In this document: positions 33,097 through 39,674 of the stretch, piece after piece
Numbering within the stretch: position 1 is the stretch's first letter
Layout: every line of letters starts with the position of its first letter
Source of the DNA: a virus
Length of the DNA: 41,781 nt
Direction: 5' to 3' (one strand)
IMG/VR virus record: IMGVR_UViG_3300034064_000305
Coordinates: 1-41,781 of that record
Notes under the pieces: model-generated
Databases searched by the model: none
What the model was told of the DNA's origin: nothing
The model's input: only the letters and a program-made list of their open reading frames with translations
Made by a program: the position numbers and the translations under genes

Positions 33097-33300
33097 TCAC
33101 GCCATGGGGCCGCGAGCCATCACGCCTTTGGTGGCGCAGCCAGTACCACGGATTTTGATGCCCGAGGTCTTGGTTGGCTTGTAGTCGTTGCTGTGGTTGG
33201 TGCCAACAGAGACGTTCATGTCGCGCATGTACTTCTTGTTGTCCGTGTCAGGCAAAACGGCCTGCGTAGCAGCAGGCTTGGGGGAGCGGTATGTGGCCAT
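33097..33300 (-). CDS. Small basic protein of late region
   Basis: The 67-residue protein is basic. It begins MATYRSPKPAATQAVLPDTD and ends with a Gly/Lys-rich GTGCATKGVMARGPMA. An AAGGGG site five bases before the ATG contains the stop of the preceding gene. No known domain is visible. It belongs to the cluster of small late proteins between adaptor and capsid genes. Confidence 0.68.
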   Translation of the reverse strand: MATYRSPKPAATQAVLPDTDNKKYMRDMNVSVGTNHSNDYKPTKTSGIKIRGTGCATKGVMARGPMA

Positions 33301-33302
33301 GA

Positions 33303-33455
33303 TTACCCCTTGGCTTTTTGGTTGGCGACCTTGGCCAGACCACGACCCATCTTCAGCATGTCGCTGTTGGTCTTGCCACCAGCACGCAGCTTGGTGGGCT
33401 TTTGGCCGGGGTGCATATTTGCTTCGTGCTTGCGCACTGCTTTCTTTGCGTCCAT
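33303..33455 (-). CDS. Small Lys/Gly-rich protein (50 aa)
   Basis: A short frame begins at ATG 33455 with a perfect AAAGGAG six bases upstream and stops at TAA, two bases before the next ATG. The peptide starts MDAKKAVRKHEANMHPGQ and contains a LRAGGKTNSDMLKMGRGLAK core. It is strongly basic. The strong ribosome binding site indicates real and probably high expression. The function is unknown; virion DNA contact is possible. Confidence 0.72.
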   Translation of the reverse strand: MDAKKAVRKHEANMHPGQKPTKLRAGGKTNSDMLKMGRGLAKVANQKAKG

Positions 33456-33466
33456 GATGAACTCCT

Positions 33467-33856
33467 TTAGGATGTTGAGATTGTCACTTGGCCGACTGCT
33501 GTAGTCAACACCAAGTAATTCGGGGTTAGCTCGTCTTCAAAGAACCGGGCTCCGCCAACAGGGTTCCAACCCCACTGGATGTCGCGGCTACCGCCGGTCA
33601 GGTATCCGGCCACGTTGGGTCCGGCTGTGACGTATGTGGTGTCCCGGCGCGGGTTGCGCACCGCTTGAGGGTCGTCCACAGGGTACATGCCCAGCTGGAG
33701 CTGCGGCTGATCGGGATCAAAACAGGAGTCACATACAAGAATGTTAACCTGTTTTGTTTTAATAATTTCCTTGCGCAGCTCTGTGAGCTTGAAGCGGAAA
33801 CCACAACGGTCGCACTGGGCGATCGAGTTCTTGGCACTGGCGAAGCGATTGCCCAT
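33467..33856 (-). CDS. Zinc-ribbon protein of late region
   Basis: The 129-residue protein has an N-terminal zinc ribbon with C15-x2-C18 and C42-x2-C45 (AQCDRCGF and VCDSCFDPDQ). Then comes a DPQAVRNPRRDT segment and a beta-rich C-terminus (FFEDELTPNYLVLTTAV). It lies among head-tail joining genes and starts in a TAATG overlap with the upstream gene. It is probably a minor structural or assembly protein. The zinc site is inferred from cysteine spacing. Confidence 0.75.
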   Translation of the reverse strand: MGNRFASAKNSIAQCDRCGFRFKLTELRKEIIKTKQVNILVCDSCFDPDQPQLQLGMYPVDDPQAVRNPRRDTTYVTAGPNVAGYLTGGSRDIQWGWNPVGGARFFEDELTPNYLVLTTAVGQVTISTS

Positions 33857-34560
33857 TACCGCACCCGCCCTTTGGTGAAACCTTTGGAGGCAATACCATC
33901 TCCACGCTTTGAACCGCTTGTGCGGGTTGTGCTGGCTTTGACTGCGCCCCCCTTTTTAAAAGGAGCCTCACCAAGATCAAGACGTACAGGCCGACTTGCC
34001 GCTCCCACAAAAGCGCTGCCTGCGCGGCTAGGCAATGTGCTAAGCCCGCCTTTGTCAGACGCAAACGTATCTGCGGCCAGCTTGCCTATTTTTTCCAGTG
34101 TGCCGAGTTTTTCGTAATCTTTTGAACGTGGGATGTTTGGATTTTTATCTACAAGATCGTCTTTGAAGTCGTAGCTGTCGGTGGCAATCAAACGACCTTC
34201 AGGTGTTTTTGCATATCTGAAACGACCAAGCGTGTTTCTTGCAGCGTCAGAGGGCAGGGGGCTGTAGTCTCTTGTGGTGTGTTGTTGGCGTTTGCGGTCA
34301 TCTCCGTAGTCCTTGTAGTCCACGGTCTCGTCATAATATGCTTCTCGGCCTTTGTTTTTTTCGTGCTCTATAAACCCCGACTGCCGCGCACGAGAGCGTG
34401 CAATTGCATCACGCATTTGCTGCAGCTCGTGTTTGCTGAAGTTTTTTTCAGTGATGGGATCGCGTTTGCCCGCCACGGTATCCACAAAAGTGCGTACCTG
34501 TGCCGGTAGAACAAAGCTTCCTTCAGCGCCAGAAAACTTTTTAACCTTTTTCTGAGTCAT
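33856..34560 (-). CDS. Late protein with C-terminal Gly-DGIA module
   Basis: The 234-residue protein starts at ATG 34560, chosen because it overlaps the upstream stop as ATGA; the longer frame upstream is only antisense-like sequence inside the neighbouring gene. The body is highly charged, Lys/Arg/Asp/Tyr-rich and A/T-richer in codons than its neighbours. The end has FKKGGAVKAS and RGDGIASKGFTKGRVR, closely matching the end of the 104-residue protein at 35664-35978. No fold is recognised. It is likely a minor virion or assembly protein. Confidence 0.72.
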   Translation of the reverse strand: MTQKKVKKFSGAEGSFVLPAQVRTFVDTVAGKRDPITEKNFSKHELQQMRDAIARSRARQSGFIEHEKNKGREAYYDETVDYKDYGDDRKRQQHTTRDYSPLPSDAARNTLGRFRYAKTPEGRLIATDSYDFKDDLVDKNPNIPRSKDYEKLGTLEKIGKLAADTFASDKGGLSTLPSRAGSAFVGAASRPVRLDLGEAPFKKGGAVKASTTRTSGSKRGDGIASKGFTKGRVR

Positions 34561-35255
34561 GTCCCGCTCCCGAGGTACTGACGGCGTGGCACAAAGCGCA
34601 CAGCCGCCTTCTCGCGGTCTTCCGTGGAGGCAAGGTCCCACGCTTCGTCGTATTGGGCCTTGAGCACCTGCAAACGCTCTGTGCCACCGGGCACCTTCAG
34701 CGCCAAGTAGTAGGCCAAGCCCGCCACCATGCAGGGCAAGAATCGGAACGGCATGTCCATCGTGTTCACACCCTCGCCAGCATTCTGGATGCGGCGCAGC
34801 CGCCAATACACAAAGGTGTAGGGCTGGGTGTTGTCTGGCACAGGCCACACGGTGAACCGAGGGGTGTTCAAGCGCTCAATCCAGACCTGAATGGGCCGGG
34901 CCTGCTGCAGCTTGTTGGGGATTGTGGCGTAAGTAGAAACACTGATCCGTGTGATGGTCAGGTCGGCCTGTGTCGAAGCGCTGCCTGCGCCCGTGCGAAT
35001 GACGTGCTCAAGCAAGTCCACCGTGTCGGCCGGAAGCTCGTATGTGGCCGTGCCTGCTACCAGCGGGATGGAGCCCTGCTCGTAGGTGAACATGTTCAGG
35101 CCACGGTTGGCCCAATCGGCAAACATCAAGTTCATCGACCGACGGGCGGTGCGCAGGTCGTAGCCCGTACGCATCTCACCGCCCACGCGCTCGAACGCCT
35201 CCTCGACGACTTCCGTCAAGTCAAGGTTGAAATTGGAGACGCCGGATGTTGCCAT
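34557..35255 (-). CDS. Head-tail connector / tail tube A-type structural protein
   Basis: The 232-residue protein has an N-terminal helical part with DLTEVVEEAFERVG and TARRSMNLMFADWANRGLN, then a beta-rich section, and a C-terminal helix with LPCMVAGLAYYLAL. This layout is that of short-tail adaptor/tail tubular A-like (T7 gp11 class) proteins. Its place near the SU10-like adaptor and the head genes agrees. It starts in a TAATG overlap with the upstream small gene. The class is likely; the exact family is not certain. Confidence 0.72.
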   Translation of the reverse strand: MATSGVSNFNLDLTEVVEEAFERVGGEMRTGYDLRTARRSMNLMFADWANRGLNMFTYEQGSIPLVAGTATYELPADTVDLLEHVIRTGAGSASTQADLTITRISVSTYATIPNKLQQARPIQVWIERLNTPRFTVWPVPDNTQPYTFVYWRLRRIQNAGEGVNTMDMPFRFLPCMVAGLAYYLALKVPGGTERLQVLKAQYDEAWDLASTEDREKAAVRFVPRRQYLGSGT

Positions 35256-35488
35256 TATCTGAACCCTGCTGTTTTCTTTGCGATGGTCTTGGGCTGAGCC
35301 ACAAACTGTTTGCCCGCCGCCTTACCAGCACGCTTGGCTTTGGTTGTCGCAGCGTACTCGGCCGATGACAGCGATTTTATCGCCTTCTCCGGCAAATAGC
35401 GCTCGCCTGTTTTTGAAGACGGCTTGCCGCTCTTGGTCCGCCACTTCTGGTCGGTCCAATCTTTGAGGGATTGCTGGGGAGCCTTCAT
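35255..35488 (-). CDS. Small conserved Lys-rich protein
   Basis: The 77-residue, very basic protein contains LKDWTDQKWRTKSGKPSSKT, ERYLPEKAIKSLSSAEYAAT and a Lys-rich end. The WRTKSGKPS and YLPEKA segments are strongly conserved in phages of this kind as far as memory allows. No enzyme motif is present. TAATG overlaps occur on both sides. The role is unknown; a basic DNA- or capsid-binding protein is plausible. Confidence 0.75.
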   Translation of the reverse strand: MKAPQQSLKDWTDQKWRTKSGKPSSKTGERYLPEKAIKSLSSAEYAATTKAKRAGKAAGKQFVAQPKTIAKKTAGFR

Positions 35489-35667
35489 TATTTTGGATCA
35501 AACCTGTGGGTTAGTGCGGATAGCCAAAAACGAAGCTGCTCGTCCTCCATCTTCAGCAACTTATACACGTCATCTGAAGTGAACACGACCTGCTCAACGC
35601 GAAAACCCATCAGCGCACCGCCGACCGGAATTTCGCGGGTATCTCCGTTTGACAGCACGAGTTTCAT
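35488..35667 (-). CDS. Small protein (59 aa), beta-rich N-terminus
   Basis: A short frame starts at ATG 35667, in ATGA overlap with the upstream gene, and ends at TAA 35490-35488, in TAATG overlap with the next gene. The peptide has a beta-like MKLVLSNGDTREIPVGG start and an acidic helical end (SDDVYKLLKMEDEQLRFWL). It exactly fills what would otherwise be a 175-base gap. The function is unknown; the fit into the coupling chain supports it being real. Confidence 0.72.
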   Translation of the reverse strand: MKLVLSNGDTREIPVGGALMGFRVEQVVFTSDDVYKLLKMEDEQLRFWLSALTHRFDPK

Positions 35668-35978
35668 CGCATCTGGCCCCGAGTTCTACCGCGCTGGGCA
35701 ATGCCATCGGCGCGTTTTGAGGCCGACACAACACCGCCTTTTTTGTATGTTCGTGGCAGCCCCTCAGGAGTGTATCCTTTGTCCTGACCTGCTTTTATTC
35801 GAGGGCGAAGGGTATTACGTGCGGCCTCGCGCTCGGCAGTTGCAGCCTTCATTGCGTCCCTGTCGCCGGACAGCATGGCTTCGTCTACTTTGTCATTCAA
35901 CGCACTCAACTGCGACCACGCATCATCTGCGTCTTTTTTAAAGTCAAACTCTTTGTTGCTCTCAGTCACGATAGCCAC
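35664..35978 (-). CDS. Small helical late protein with Gly-DGIA module
   Basis: The 104-residue protein has a charged helical body (about 8-60, with DFKKDADDAWSQLSALNDKV). Its end has YKKGGVVSAS and RADGIAQRGRTRGQMR. The tail matches the end of the 234-residue protein at 33856-34560. It overlaps the preceding gene by 17 bases and the next by four. It is probably a minor structural or assembly factor. Confidence 0.72.
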   Translation of the reverse strand: MAIVTESNKEFDFKKDADDAWSQLSALNDKVDEAMLSGDRDAMKAATAEREAARNTLRPRIKAGQDKGYTPEGLPRTYKKGGVVSASKRADGIAQRGRTRGQMR

Positions 35979-36237
35979 CTCCGGCTGCTTTGTACTTCTT
36001 AGCCACGAGCTGGGCTTTGCGGGCTGACCACTGGCCTGCCCCTGTGCCCTGCGTTGCGGCCGCCTTGACTTGGCTCACAATCCGCTTGCGCAGACTGGGC
36101 TTGGTGTAATTGCCAGCCGCATTGACTTTGCCGCCTTCAGCGTACTGCGTGAAGTCGGTGTCATCCCGGCGGGCCTTACGCACGCCTTTGGGCATTTTGG
36201 AGGGGGCGATGTCCCCCATGCCGCGACTGGCCATCAT
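35962..36237 (-). CDS. Small basic late protein, GQWSARKAQL motif
   Basis: The 91-residue, strongly basic protein contains FTQYAEGGKVNAAGNY, a copy of the shared Gly motif. The C-terminal SLRKRIVSQVKAA and GAGQWSARKAQLVAKKYK resemble a small domain of phages and giant viruses annotated DUF5872-like; that name is from memory and uncertain. The start follows the upstream stop by three bases. It is probably a nucleic-acid- or virion-associated protein. Confidence 0.7.
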   Translation of the reverse strand: MMASRGMGDIAPSKMPKGVRKARRDDTDFTQYAEGGKVNAAGNYTKPSLRKRIVSQVKAAATQGTGAGQWSARKAQLVAKKYKAAGGGYRD

Positions 36238-36240
36238 GGC

Positions 36241-36576
36241 TTAGCAGGTCTTGCCGCCGGACTTCATGGTAATCATCTTGCCCTTGGTCTTACCCTTGGT
36301 CTCGATGCCACCGCCCTTGGCAAACGGCTTGCCTTTTGGCTCCATCATCTTGCCCTTGGCTGCAGGCTTAGCGCCTGCCTTGTTCTTCTCAATCATTGCT
36401 TTAAAAGCCGGGTTCATTTTCGTTGCCATATCGCCACCTTCTTTGAATTTGCGGCTTTTGTCCGCAGTTGAAAAATCTTTGCCCACGGACTGTGGGACGC
36501 CTACTTTCTTTGCAAACTTCGGGCTGTGCGCTACCGCACGCATGAAGTCGGCTTGTTTCTTACTGCTGGACGGCAT
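36241..36576 (-). CDS. Small basic late protein with two Gly motifs
   Basis: The 111-residue protein starts at ATG 36576. The longer frame from 36681 begins with antisense-like Ser/Cys/Arg sequence inside the neighbouring gene. The N-terminus SSSKKQADFMRAVAHSPKFA and the KVGVPQSVGKDF stretch are a recognised pattern of small phage proteins. The second half is Lys/Gly/Met-rich with FKEGGDMATKMNPAFKAM and FAKGGGIETKGKTKGKM. It overlaps the upstream gene by 17 bases. Its role is unknown. Confidence 0.72.
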   Translation of the reverse strand: MPSSSKKQADFMRAVAHSPKFAKKVGVPQSVGKDFSTADKSRKFKEGGDMATKMNPAFKAMIEKNKAGAKPAAKGKMMEPKGKPFAKGGGIETKGKTKGKMITMKSGGKTC

Positions 36577-36805
36577 GGCTGCCACGCAGGTTGTCGATCT
36601 TGCGCTCAAGCCGGTCGAACCGGTCCAGCAACTGCTGCATGTCCGCACGGAACTCGGCCCGCGTGATGTGGTCACGCGCAACTTCTTCCCGGGTGCGGTT
36701 CAGCAAAATGCTGAGCCGATCCAGCTCGTCAAACTTGCCTTTAAGCAAGAAGCCCATGATCGCTACGATCGCACTCAGTGCCGCGTTCCATAACATCATC
36801 TCCAT
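36560..36805 (-). CDS. Small membrane-anchored coiled-coil protein
   Basis: The 81-residue protein has an N-terminal hydrophobic helix (about 4-21, NAALSAIVAIMGFLLKGK) followed by a charged coiled coil (about 25-72, with ITRAEFRADMQQLLDRFDRL). This plan is common in small phage proteins, sometimes labelled holin-like or hemolysin XhlA-like. Here it lies far from the lysis cassette, so lysis is only one option. The start is one base after the upstream stop. Confidence 0.7.
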   Translation of the reverse strand: MEMMLWNAALSAIVAIMGFLLKGKFDELDRLSILLNRTREEVARDHITRAEFRADMQQLLDRFDRLERKIDNLRGSHAVQQ

Positions 36806-36806
36806 G

Positions 36807-37061
36807 TCAGCACTTCCAAGCCCGCAGGCTTTTGTTGATACGGCTGTCCGGGTCTTTCTTGGCCTTCTCGCCGGTCAGCTTCTTCTTCATGCCTTCCATG
36901 CGGGCGCAGAAAGAGTCGCGGCGTTTGCCGCCCTCGGGCTGGGGAGCCTTCAGGCCGGGCTTGCCGGGGTTCGCCTTGTTGTAAGACGCCCGCCCTTTCG
37001 CGTTCAAGCCGCCCTTCTCGGACTTGCCTTCTTTGCGCGTCCATGCTGGGGTCTTAGCCAT
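36807..37061 (-). CDS. Small conserved basic protein, DUF6321-like
   Basis: The 84-residue protein starts MAKTPAWTRKEGKSEKGGLN and continues KGRASYNKANPGKPGL, then SFCARMEGMKKKLTGEK, and ends in NKSLRAWKC. This arrangement is the well-known DUF6321 pattern of phage proteins (name from memory). It is highly basic with two cysteines. The gene overlaps the upstream structural gene by eight bases. Function is unknown; DNA binding or packaging is possible from charge alone. Confidence 0.82.
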   Translation of the reverse strand: MAKTPAWTRKEGKSEKGGLNAKGRASYNKANPGKPGLKAPQPEGGKRRDSFCARMEGMKKKLTGEKAKKDPDSRINKSLRAWKC

Positions 37062-37563
37062 AGAACACCGAAGCAGCGTTCAGGTCGGTGATTTGCAGGT
37101 AGATGCCGTTCCGCGCCAAAATGCCTTGCCCCGGAAGGAGCCAGTAGTTGGTGTACGCGTCTCCGGCGTCAATTCGGAACGTCATGATCCAGCGCGAAGC
37201 GTAGCTACAGGCAGTTAGGGCTGCAACCGTCCCCGAGTTGAGGTCCGTCACCGTGAAGGTGTTGTCTGTCAGCTTGGTCACGGTGTAGTTGCCGTTCGTG
37301 GCAGCGGTTCCAGAAGCCGCAGCAAACGCCAAGCCGACCGTGTCACCGGTCTGCAGACCGTGCGCGTTCTTTGTGACCGTGACCAAATCTCCGGTCCGGG
37401 CGTAAGTTGCCGAAACGGGAGCCGTTAATGTGTCAAAAATGTTCAAAACGCCAGCGGTTGCGCCGTCACCCTTGACCGACACGCCTTTGACGCGTGTGCG
37501 TTGCTTGTAGATGAACCCGCTCTCAATGAGCGTGCCAGCTAGGACGTCTGTCTGCATCGTCAT
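37054..37563 (-). CDS. Structural protein with mobile beta module
   Basis: The 169-residue protein starts at ATG 37563 with AAAGGAG upstream; a TTG two codons earlier is less likely. It contains TYARTGDLVTVTKNAHGLQT, then a NGNYTVTKLTDNTFTVTD stretch. This is the small beta module that also occurs in the nozzle-like protein. A C-terminal WLLPGQGILARNGIYLQI part looks like a head or tail surface domain. It is probably a virion protein near the capsid module. A hairpin precedes it. Confidence 0.72.
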   Translation of the reverse strand: MTMQTDVLAGTLIESGFIYKQRTRVKGVSVKGDGATAGVLNIFDTLTAPVSATYARTGDLVTVTKNAHGLQTGDTVGLAFAAASGTAATNGNYTVTKLTDNTFTVTDLNSGTVAALTACSYASRWIMTFRIDAGDAYTNYWLLPGQGILARNGIYLQITDLNAASVFYG

Positions 37564-37583
37564 AATCAATCTCCTTTAAAACA

Positions 37584-37597
37584 GGGGCTTCGGCCCC
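37584..37597 (-). terminator. Terminator-like hairpin GGGGC-TTCG-GCCCC
   Basis: A 5-bp all-GC stem with a tetraloop lies in the 44-base gap between two late genes. On the minus strand it is followed by TGTTTT, a weak T-run. It could cause partial termination or protect mRNA ends. The same stem-loop core is found before the HTH gene at 3422-3437. Confidence 0.5.
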
Positions 37598-37607
37598 CTT
37601 GGGTTGA

Positions 37608-37931
37608 TTAGGAAGGAGTAACAGCAGTAGTGCCGTCAGCGTTAACCCAAGTGCTGGCAGCCAAAGCGCCGGTAGCGATCTTCAGGGTGCCCAGAGTGGT
37701 GTCAAAAACAATCGTGCCAGCGGCCTTGCCTGTGGTGTTCACGGCGTTGGCAATGGCGGCAATTTGTGCGCTGGTGGCTGTGCGGAGCTGAATATATCCG
37801 GCTGTGGCAGCCACGTTGCCTGTAACAGTGCCCGTGACGTTGCCGATGACGTTGCCCGTAACAGCGCCGGTAACAGTGCCAATGAAGCCGTTTGTCGATG
37901 TGACTGGGCCGGAGAAGGTAGTGCTTGCCAT
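37608..37931 (-). CDS. Head-fibre-like / capsid-associated protein
   Basis: The 107-residue, Thr/Ala/Val-rich protein has an N-terminal stretch of alternating TGxVTGxV units (about 17-42), likely a beta or collagen-like shaft. The C-terminal LRTATSAQIAAIANAVN and GTIVFDTTLGTLKIATG form a small domain common in phage head-fibre or decoration proteins beside capsid genes. It sits directly downstream of the major capsid gene after a strong hairpin. GAGG lies eight bases before the ATG. It is probably exposed on the head. Confidence 0.72.
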   Translation of the reverse strand: MASTTFSGPVTSTNGFIGTVTGAVTGNVIGNVTGTVTGNVAATAGYIQLRTATSAQIAAIANAVNTTGKAAGTIVFDTTLGTLKIATGALAASTWVNADGTTAVTPS

Positions 37932-38111
37932 GATTTTTTCCTCATGCGGTTAAGGCGTATCTGTCTGCATGACGTCGGCCCGGAGCCGTCAGATACACCG
38001 GAAAGTCCGGGAGTTGGGGCAATATACACCAAAAGAAAAAGGGGCACAAGGCCCCTTTTCAAAACCGCCGTCCTTCTTGGCTGTGAGCCAAGCGACCGCA
38101 CGGAAAAGCTA
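37932..38111 (-). other. 180-base non-coding gap after the capsid gene
   Basis: This is the longest gap between genes in the window. It holds the terminator at 38036-38059 and a short inverted repeat CCGGA-AAG-TCCGG at 37998-38010. Between them on the minus strand is a TATATT that could be a -10 element, without a convincing -35. The ribosome binding site of the next gene is also here. A late promoter restarting transcription after the terminator is possible but unproven. Confidence 0.5.
38036..38059 (-). terminator. Strong bidirectional intrinsic terminator after major capsid gene
   Basis: The stem is 9 bp, AAAAGGGGC/GCCCCTTTT, around a 5-base loop (ACAAG). On the minus strand the stem leads into TTTTTCTTTT. 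The T-run on the other strand is shorter. It lies 53 bases past the capsid stop and would separate high capsid expression from downstream late genes. Confidence 0.8.
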
Positions 38112-39044
38112 TCAGGACGAACCCGAAGAGCCCCACATACCCAATGGGTCAGACCAGCCAAAGGAATAACGCTCACGAGCCTTGTAACGGACGTTGCCGG
38201 TGTCGAAGTCTCCATCCATGGAAGTGGACAGAGCAGTACGCTCGAAGTGCTTCAGGCCGTTTGGAACGTCTGTGGTCAGGAACCAAGCGTTGTTGTCGGT
38301 CAAGAAGTTGTTGACGGTGTAACCACCAGAGATCGTGCCCATCTGCTTCAACGCGTTGATGTCGTTGTCAGCAGTGCCAACACGCAGTTCGGTGTCCAGC
38401 AAGCGCTTGGCAACGAACATCAGTGATGGAGGGATAATCAACTTGACTGGTTTGGCAGCGATCAACAGACCACGTTCATCAGTCCAAGCAGCGATCTGGA
38501 TGGTAGCGTTTTCCAACGATGTCTCGTTCAAGTCAACGCCAGTGGTTGGGCTGTTGTAGTTCACACCACCGCCAACCAAAGGATGACCAACGCGAGTGCC
38601 GCTGGAGTTGTTACCGAACAAAGACACGCCGTCGCCGCCCAGAGCGGTGCCAGCAAAGCCAGTGTTCAACACCGAAGCAGCTTTAACTTGCTTGGTGTAA
38701 GCCATACCGCGAGCCAGAGCCTTGGTGTAGCGGGCAGACAGACTGTCGTACAGGTTGTCTTCCACAGCTTCTTCAGTGATGGAGAAGCCCAAAGCGATGG
38801 TTTCGTGGGTGTAGCGTGCAGTGAAGGCTTCCTGCGCGTTGTCATAAGCGATGGCGGAGCCTTCGTTCTTGACAGGAGCAGCGCCAAAACCGGACAGCTT
38901 GGTTTCTTCTTCGAAGCTACGCTCAGATTTCTCTGTTTCGTAGATTTCTTTGTGTTGCTCGCCGTAGCGTGCGTATTCCAAACCGAACAAGGCGTTCAGA
39001 CCGGGGAGCAGCTCTTTGAGCAGTTGTGCGCGTGAAATAGCCAT
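38112..39044 (-). CDS. Major capsid protein
   Basis: The 310-residue protein forms the head shell. It has an N-terminal helical arm (LLPGLNALFGLEYARYGEQ), then YETEKSERSFEEETKLSGFG as an E-loop-like segment, ITEEAVEDNLYDSL as the spine-helix region, and a beta-rich axial domain with AKPVKLIIPPSLMFVAKRLL. This fits the HK97 fold, Mu gpT-like group. It is flanked by scaffold and head genes, has a strong AAGGAG site nine bases upstream, and is followed by a strong terminator, as expected for a highly expressed gene. No protease gene is seen nearby. Confidence 0.9.
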   Translation of the reverse strand: MAISRAQLLKELLPGLNALFGLEYARYGEQHKEIYETEKSERSFEEETKLSGFGAAPVKNEGSAIAYDNAQEAFTARYTHETIALGFSITEEAVEDNLYDSLSARYTKALARGMAYTKQVKAASVLNTGFAGTALGGDGVSLFGNNSSGTRVGHPLVGGGVNYNSPTTGVDLNETSLENATIQIAAWTDERGLLIAAKPVKLIIPPSLMFVAKRLLDTELRVGTADNDINALKQMGTISGGYTVNNFLTDNNAWFLTTDVPNGLKHFERTALSTSMDGDFDTGNVRYKARERYSFGWSDPLGMWGSSGSS

Positions 39045-39057
39045 GGTGAGTTACTCC

Positions 39058-39660
39058 TTAGATGCCGGTGGCGTTAGAGAAGACGTGTGCGCCCGGATTG
39101 AACTTCACCAGAACGTCTGGGTAAGCGTCAGTCACAGGGGATGCAAAGCCGATGATTTTGAACGCGGCAGCGGCGGTCTGAGTGGTGGACTCCAACGCGC
39201 TGGTCGAGTTGCCAGTCTGGGTAGAACCAGTGCTGGTGCTCTGAACGGCGGCGAAGAAAGTGTTTGCACCGAGATCGGACTGGTCAGCAGCGCCGTCCAG
39301 TTGAGCTTGGAAAGTCACGCTGTCGTCAGTCACCACGTATGCAGTCACCACGCCGGTTGTGCCGGAGGGGTAGTACTGACCGTAGATTTGCTGGCCTTGA
39401 GCGTTGATGTAAGAGCAACCGACGAACACGCCGATAGCACCCAGACCAGAACCACCAAGGTTGTTGGTAGTCAAGTCAGCGCCAGTGGCTGTTGACAGAG
39501 CAATGTAACCGTCGGCACCGATGATAACGACTTGACCGTAAAACAGGTTAGTCGCTTCGCCAGCGGGGTCGATCAGAAACTGAGAAGTAGCGCCAGCATA
39601 TGCCATGCCGTCGATACGGTTTACGGGTTTCAGACCGTAGGGAGAAGCTGTAGTTGCCAT
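39058..39660 (-). CDS. Head decoration / capsid-associated protein
   Basis: The 200-residue protein begins MATTASPYGLKPVNRIDGMA and continues as an Ala/Gly/Thr-rich beta sequence with GVFVGCSYINAQGQQIYGQY and an end LVKFNPGAHVFSNATG. This pattern occurs directly upstream of capsid genes in podoviruses of this kind. The ribosome binding site AAGGAG is seven bases from the ATG, so abundance is probable. A decoration or stabilising role is inferred. Confidence 0.75.
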   Translation of the reverse strand: MATTASPYGLKPVNRIDGMAYAGATSQFLIDPAGEATNLFYGQVVIIGADGYIALSTATGADLTTNNLGGSGLGAIGVFVGCSYINAQGQQIYGQYYPSGTTGVVTAYVVTDDSVTFQAQLDGAADQSDLGANTFFAAVQSTSTGSTQTGNSTSALESTTQTAAAAFKIIGFASPVTDAYPDVLVKFNPGAHVFSNATGI

Positions 39661-39674
39661 TTAAGGACTCCTTG

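Noticed and set aside
34561-34848. Longer start for the 33856 gene
   Set aside because: The added residues are His/Cys/Gly-rich shadow sequence of the connector gene; the ATGA overlap at 34560 fits the rest of the operon.
36577-36681. Longer start for the 36241 gene
   Set aside because: The extra 35 codons are Ser/Cys/Arg/Thr-rich and lie inside the neighbouring coiled-coil gene; the conserved pattern begins at ATG 36576.
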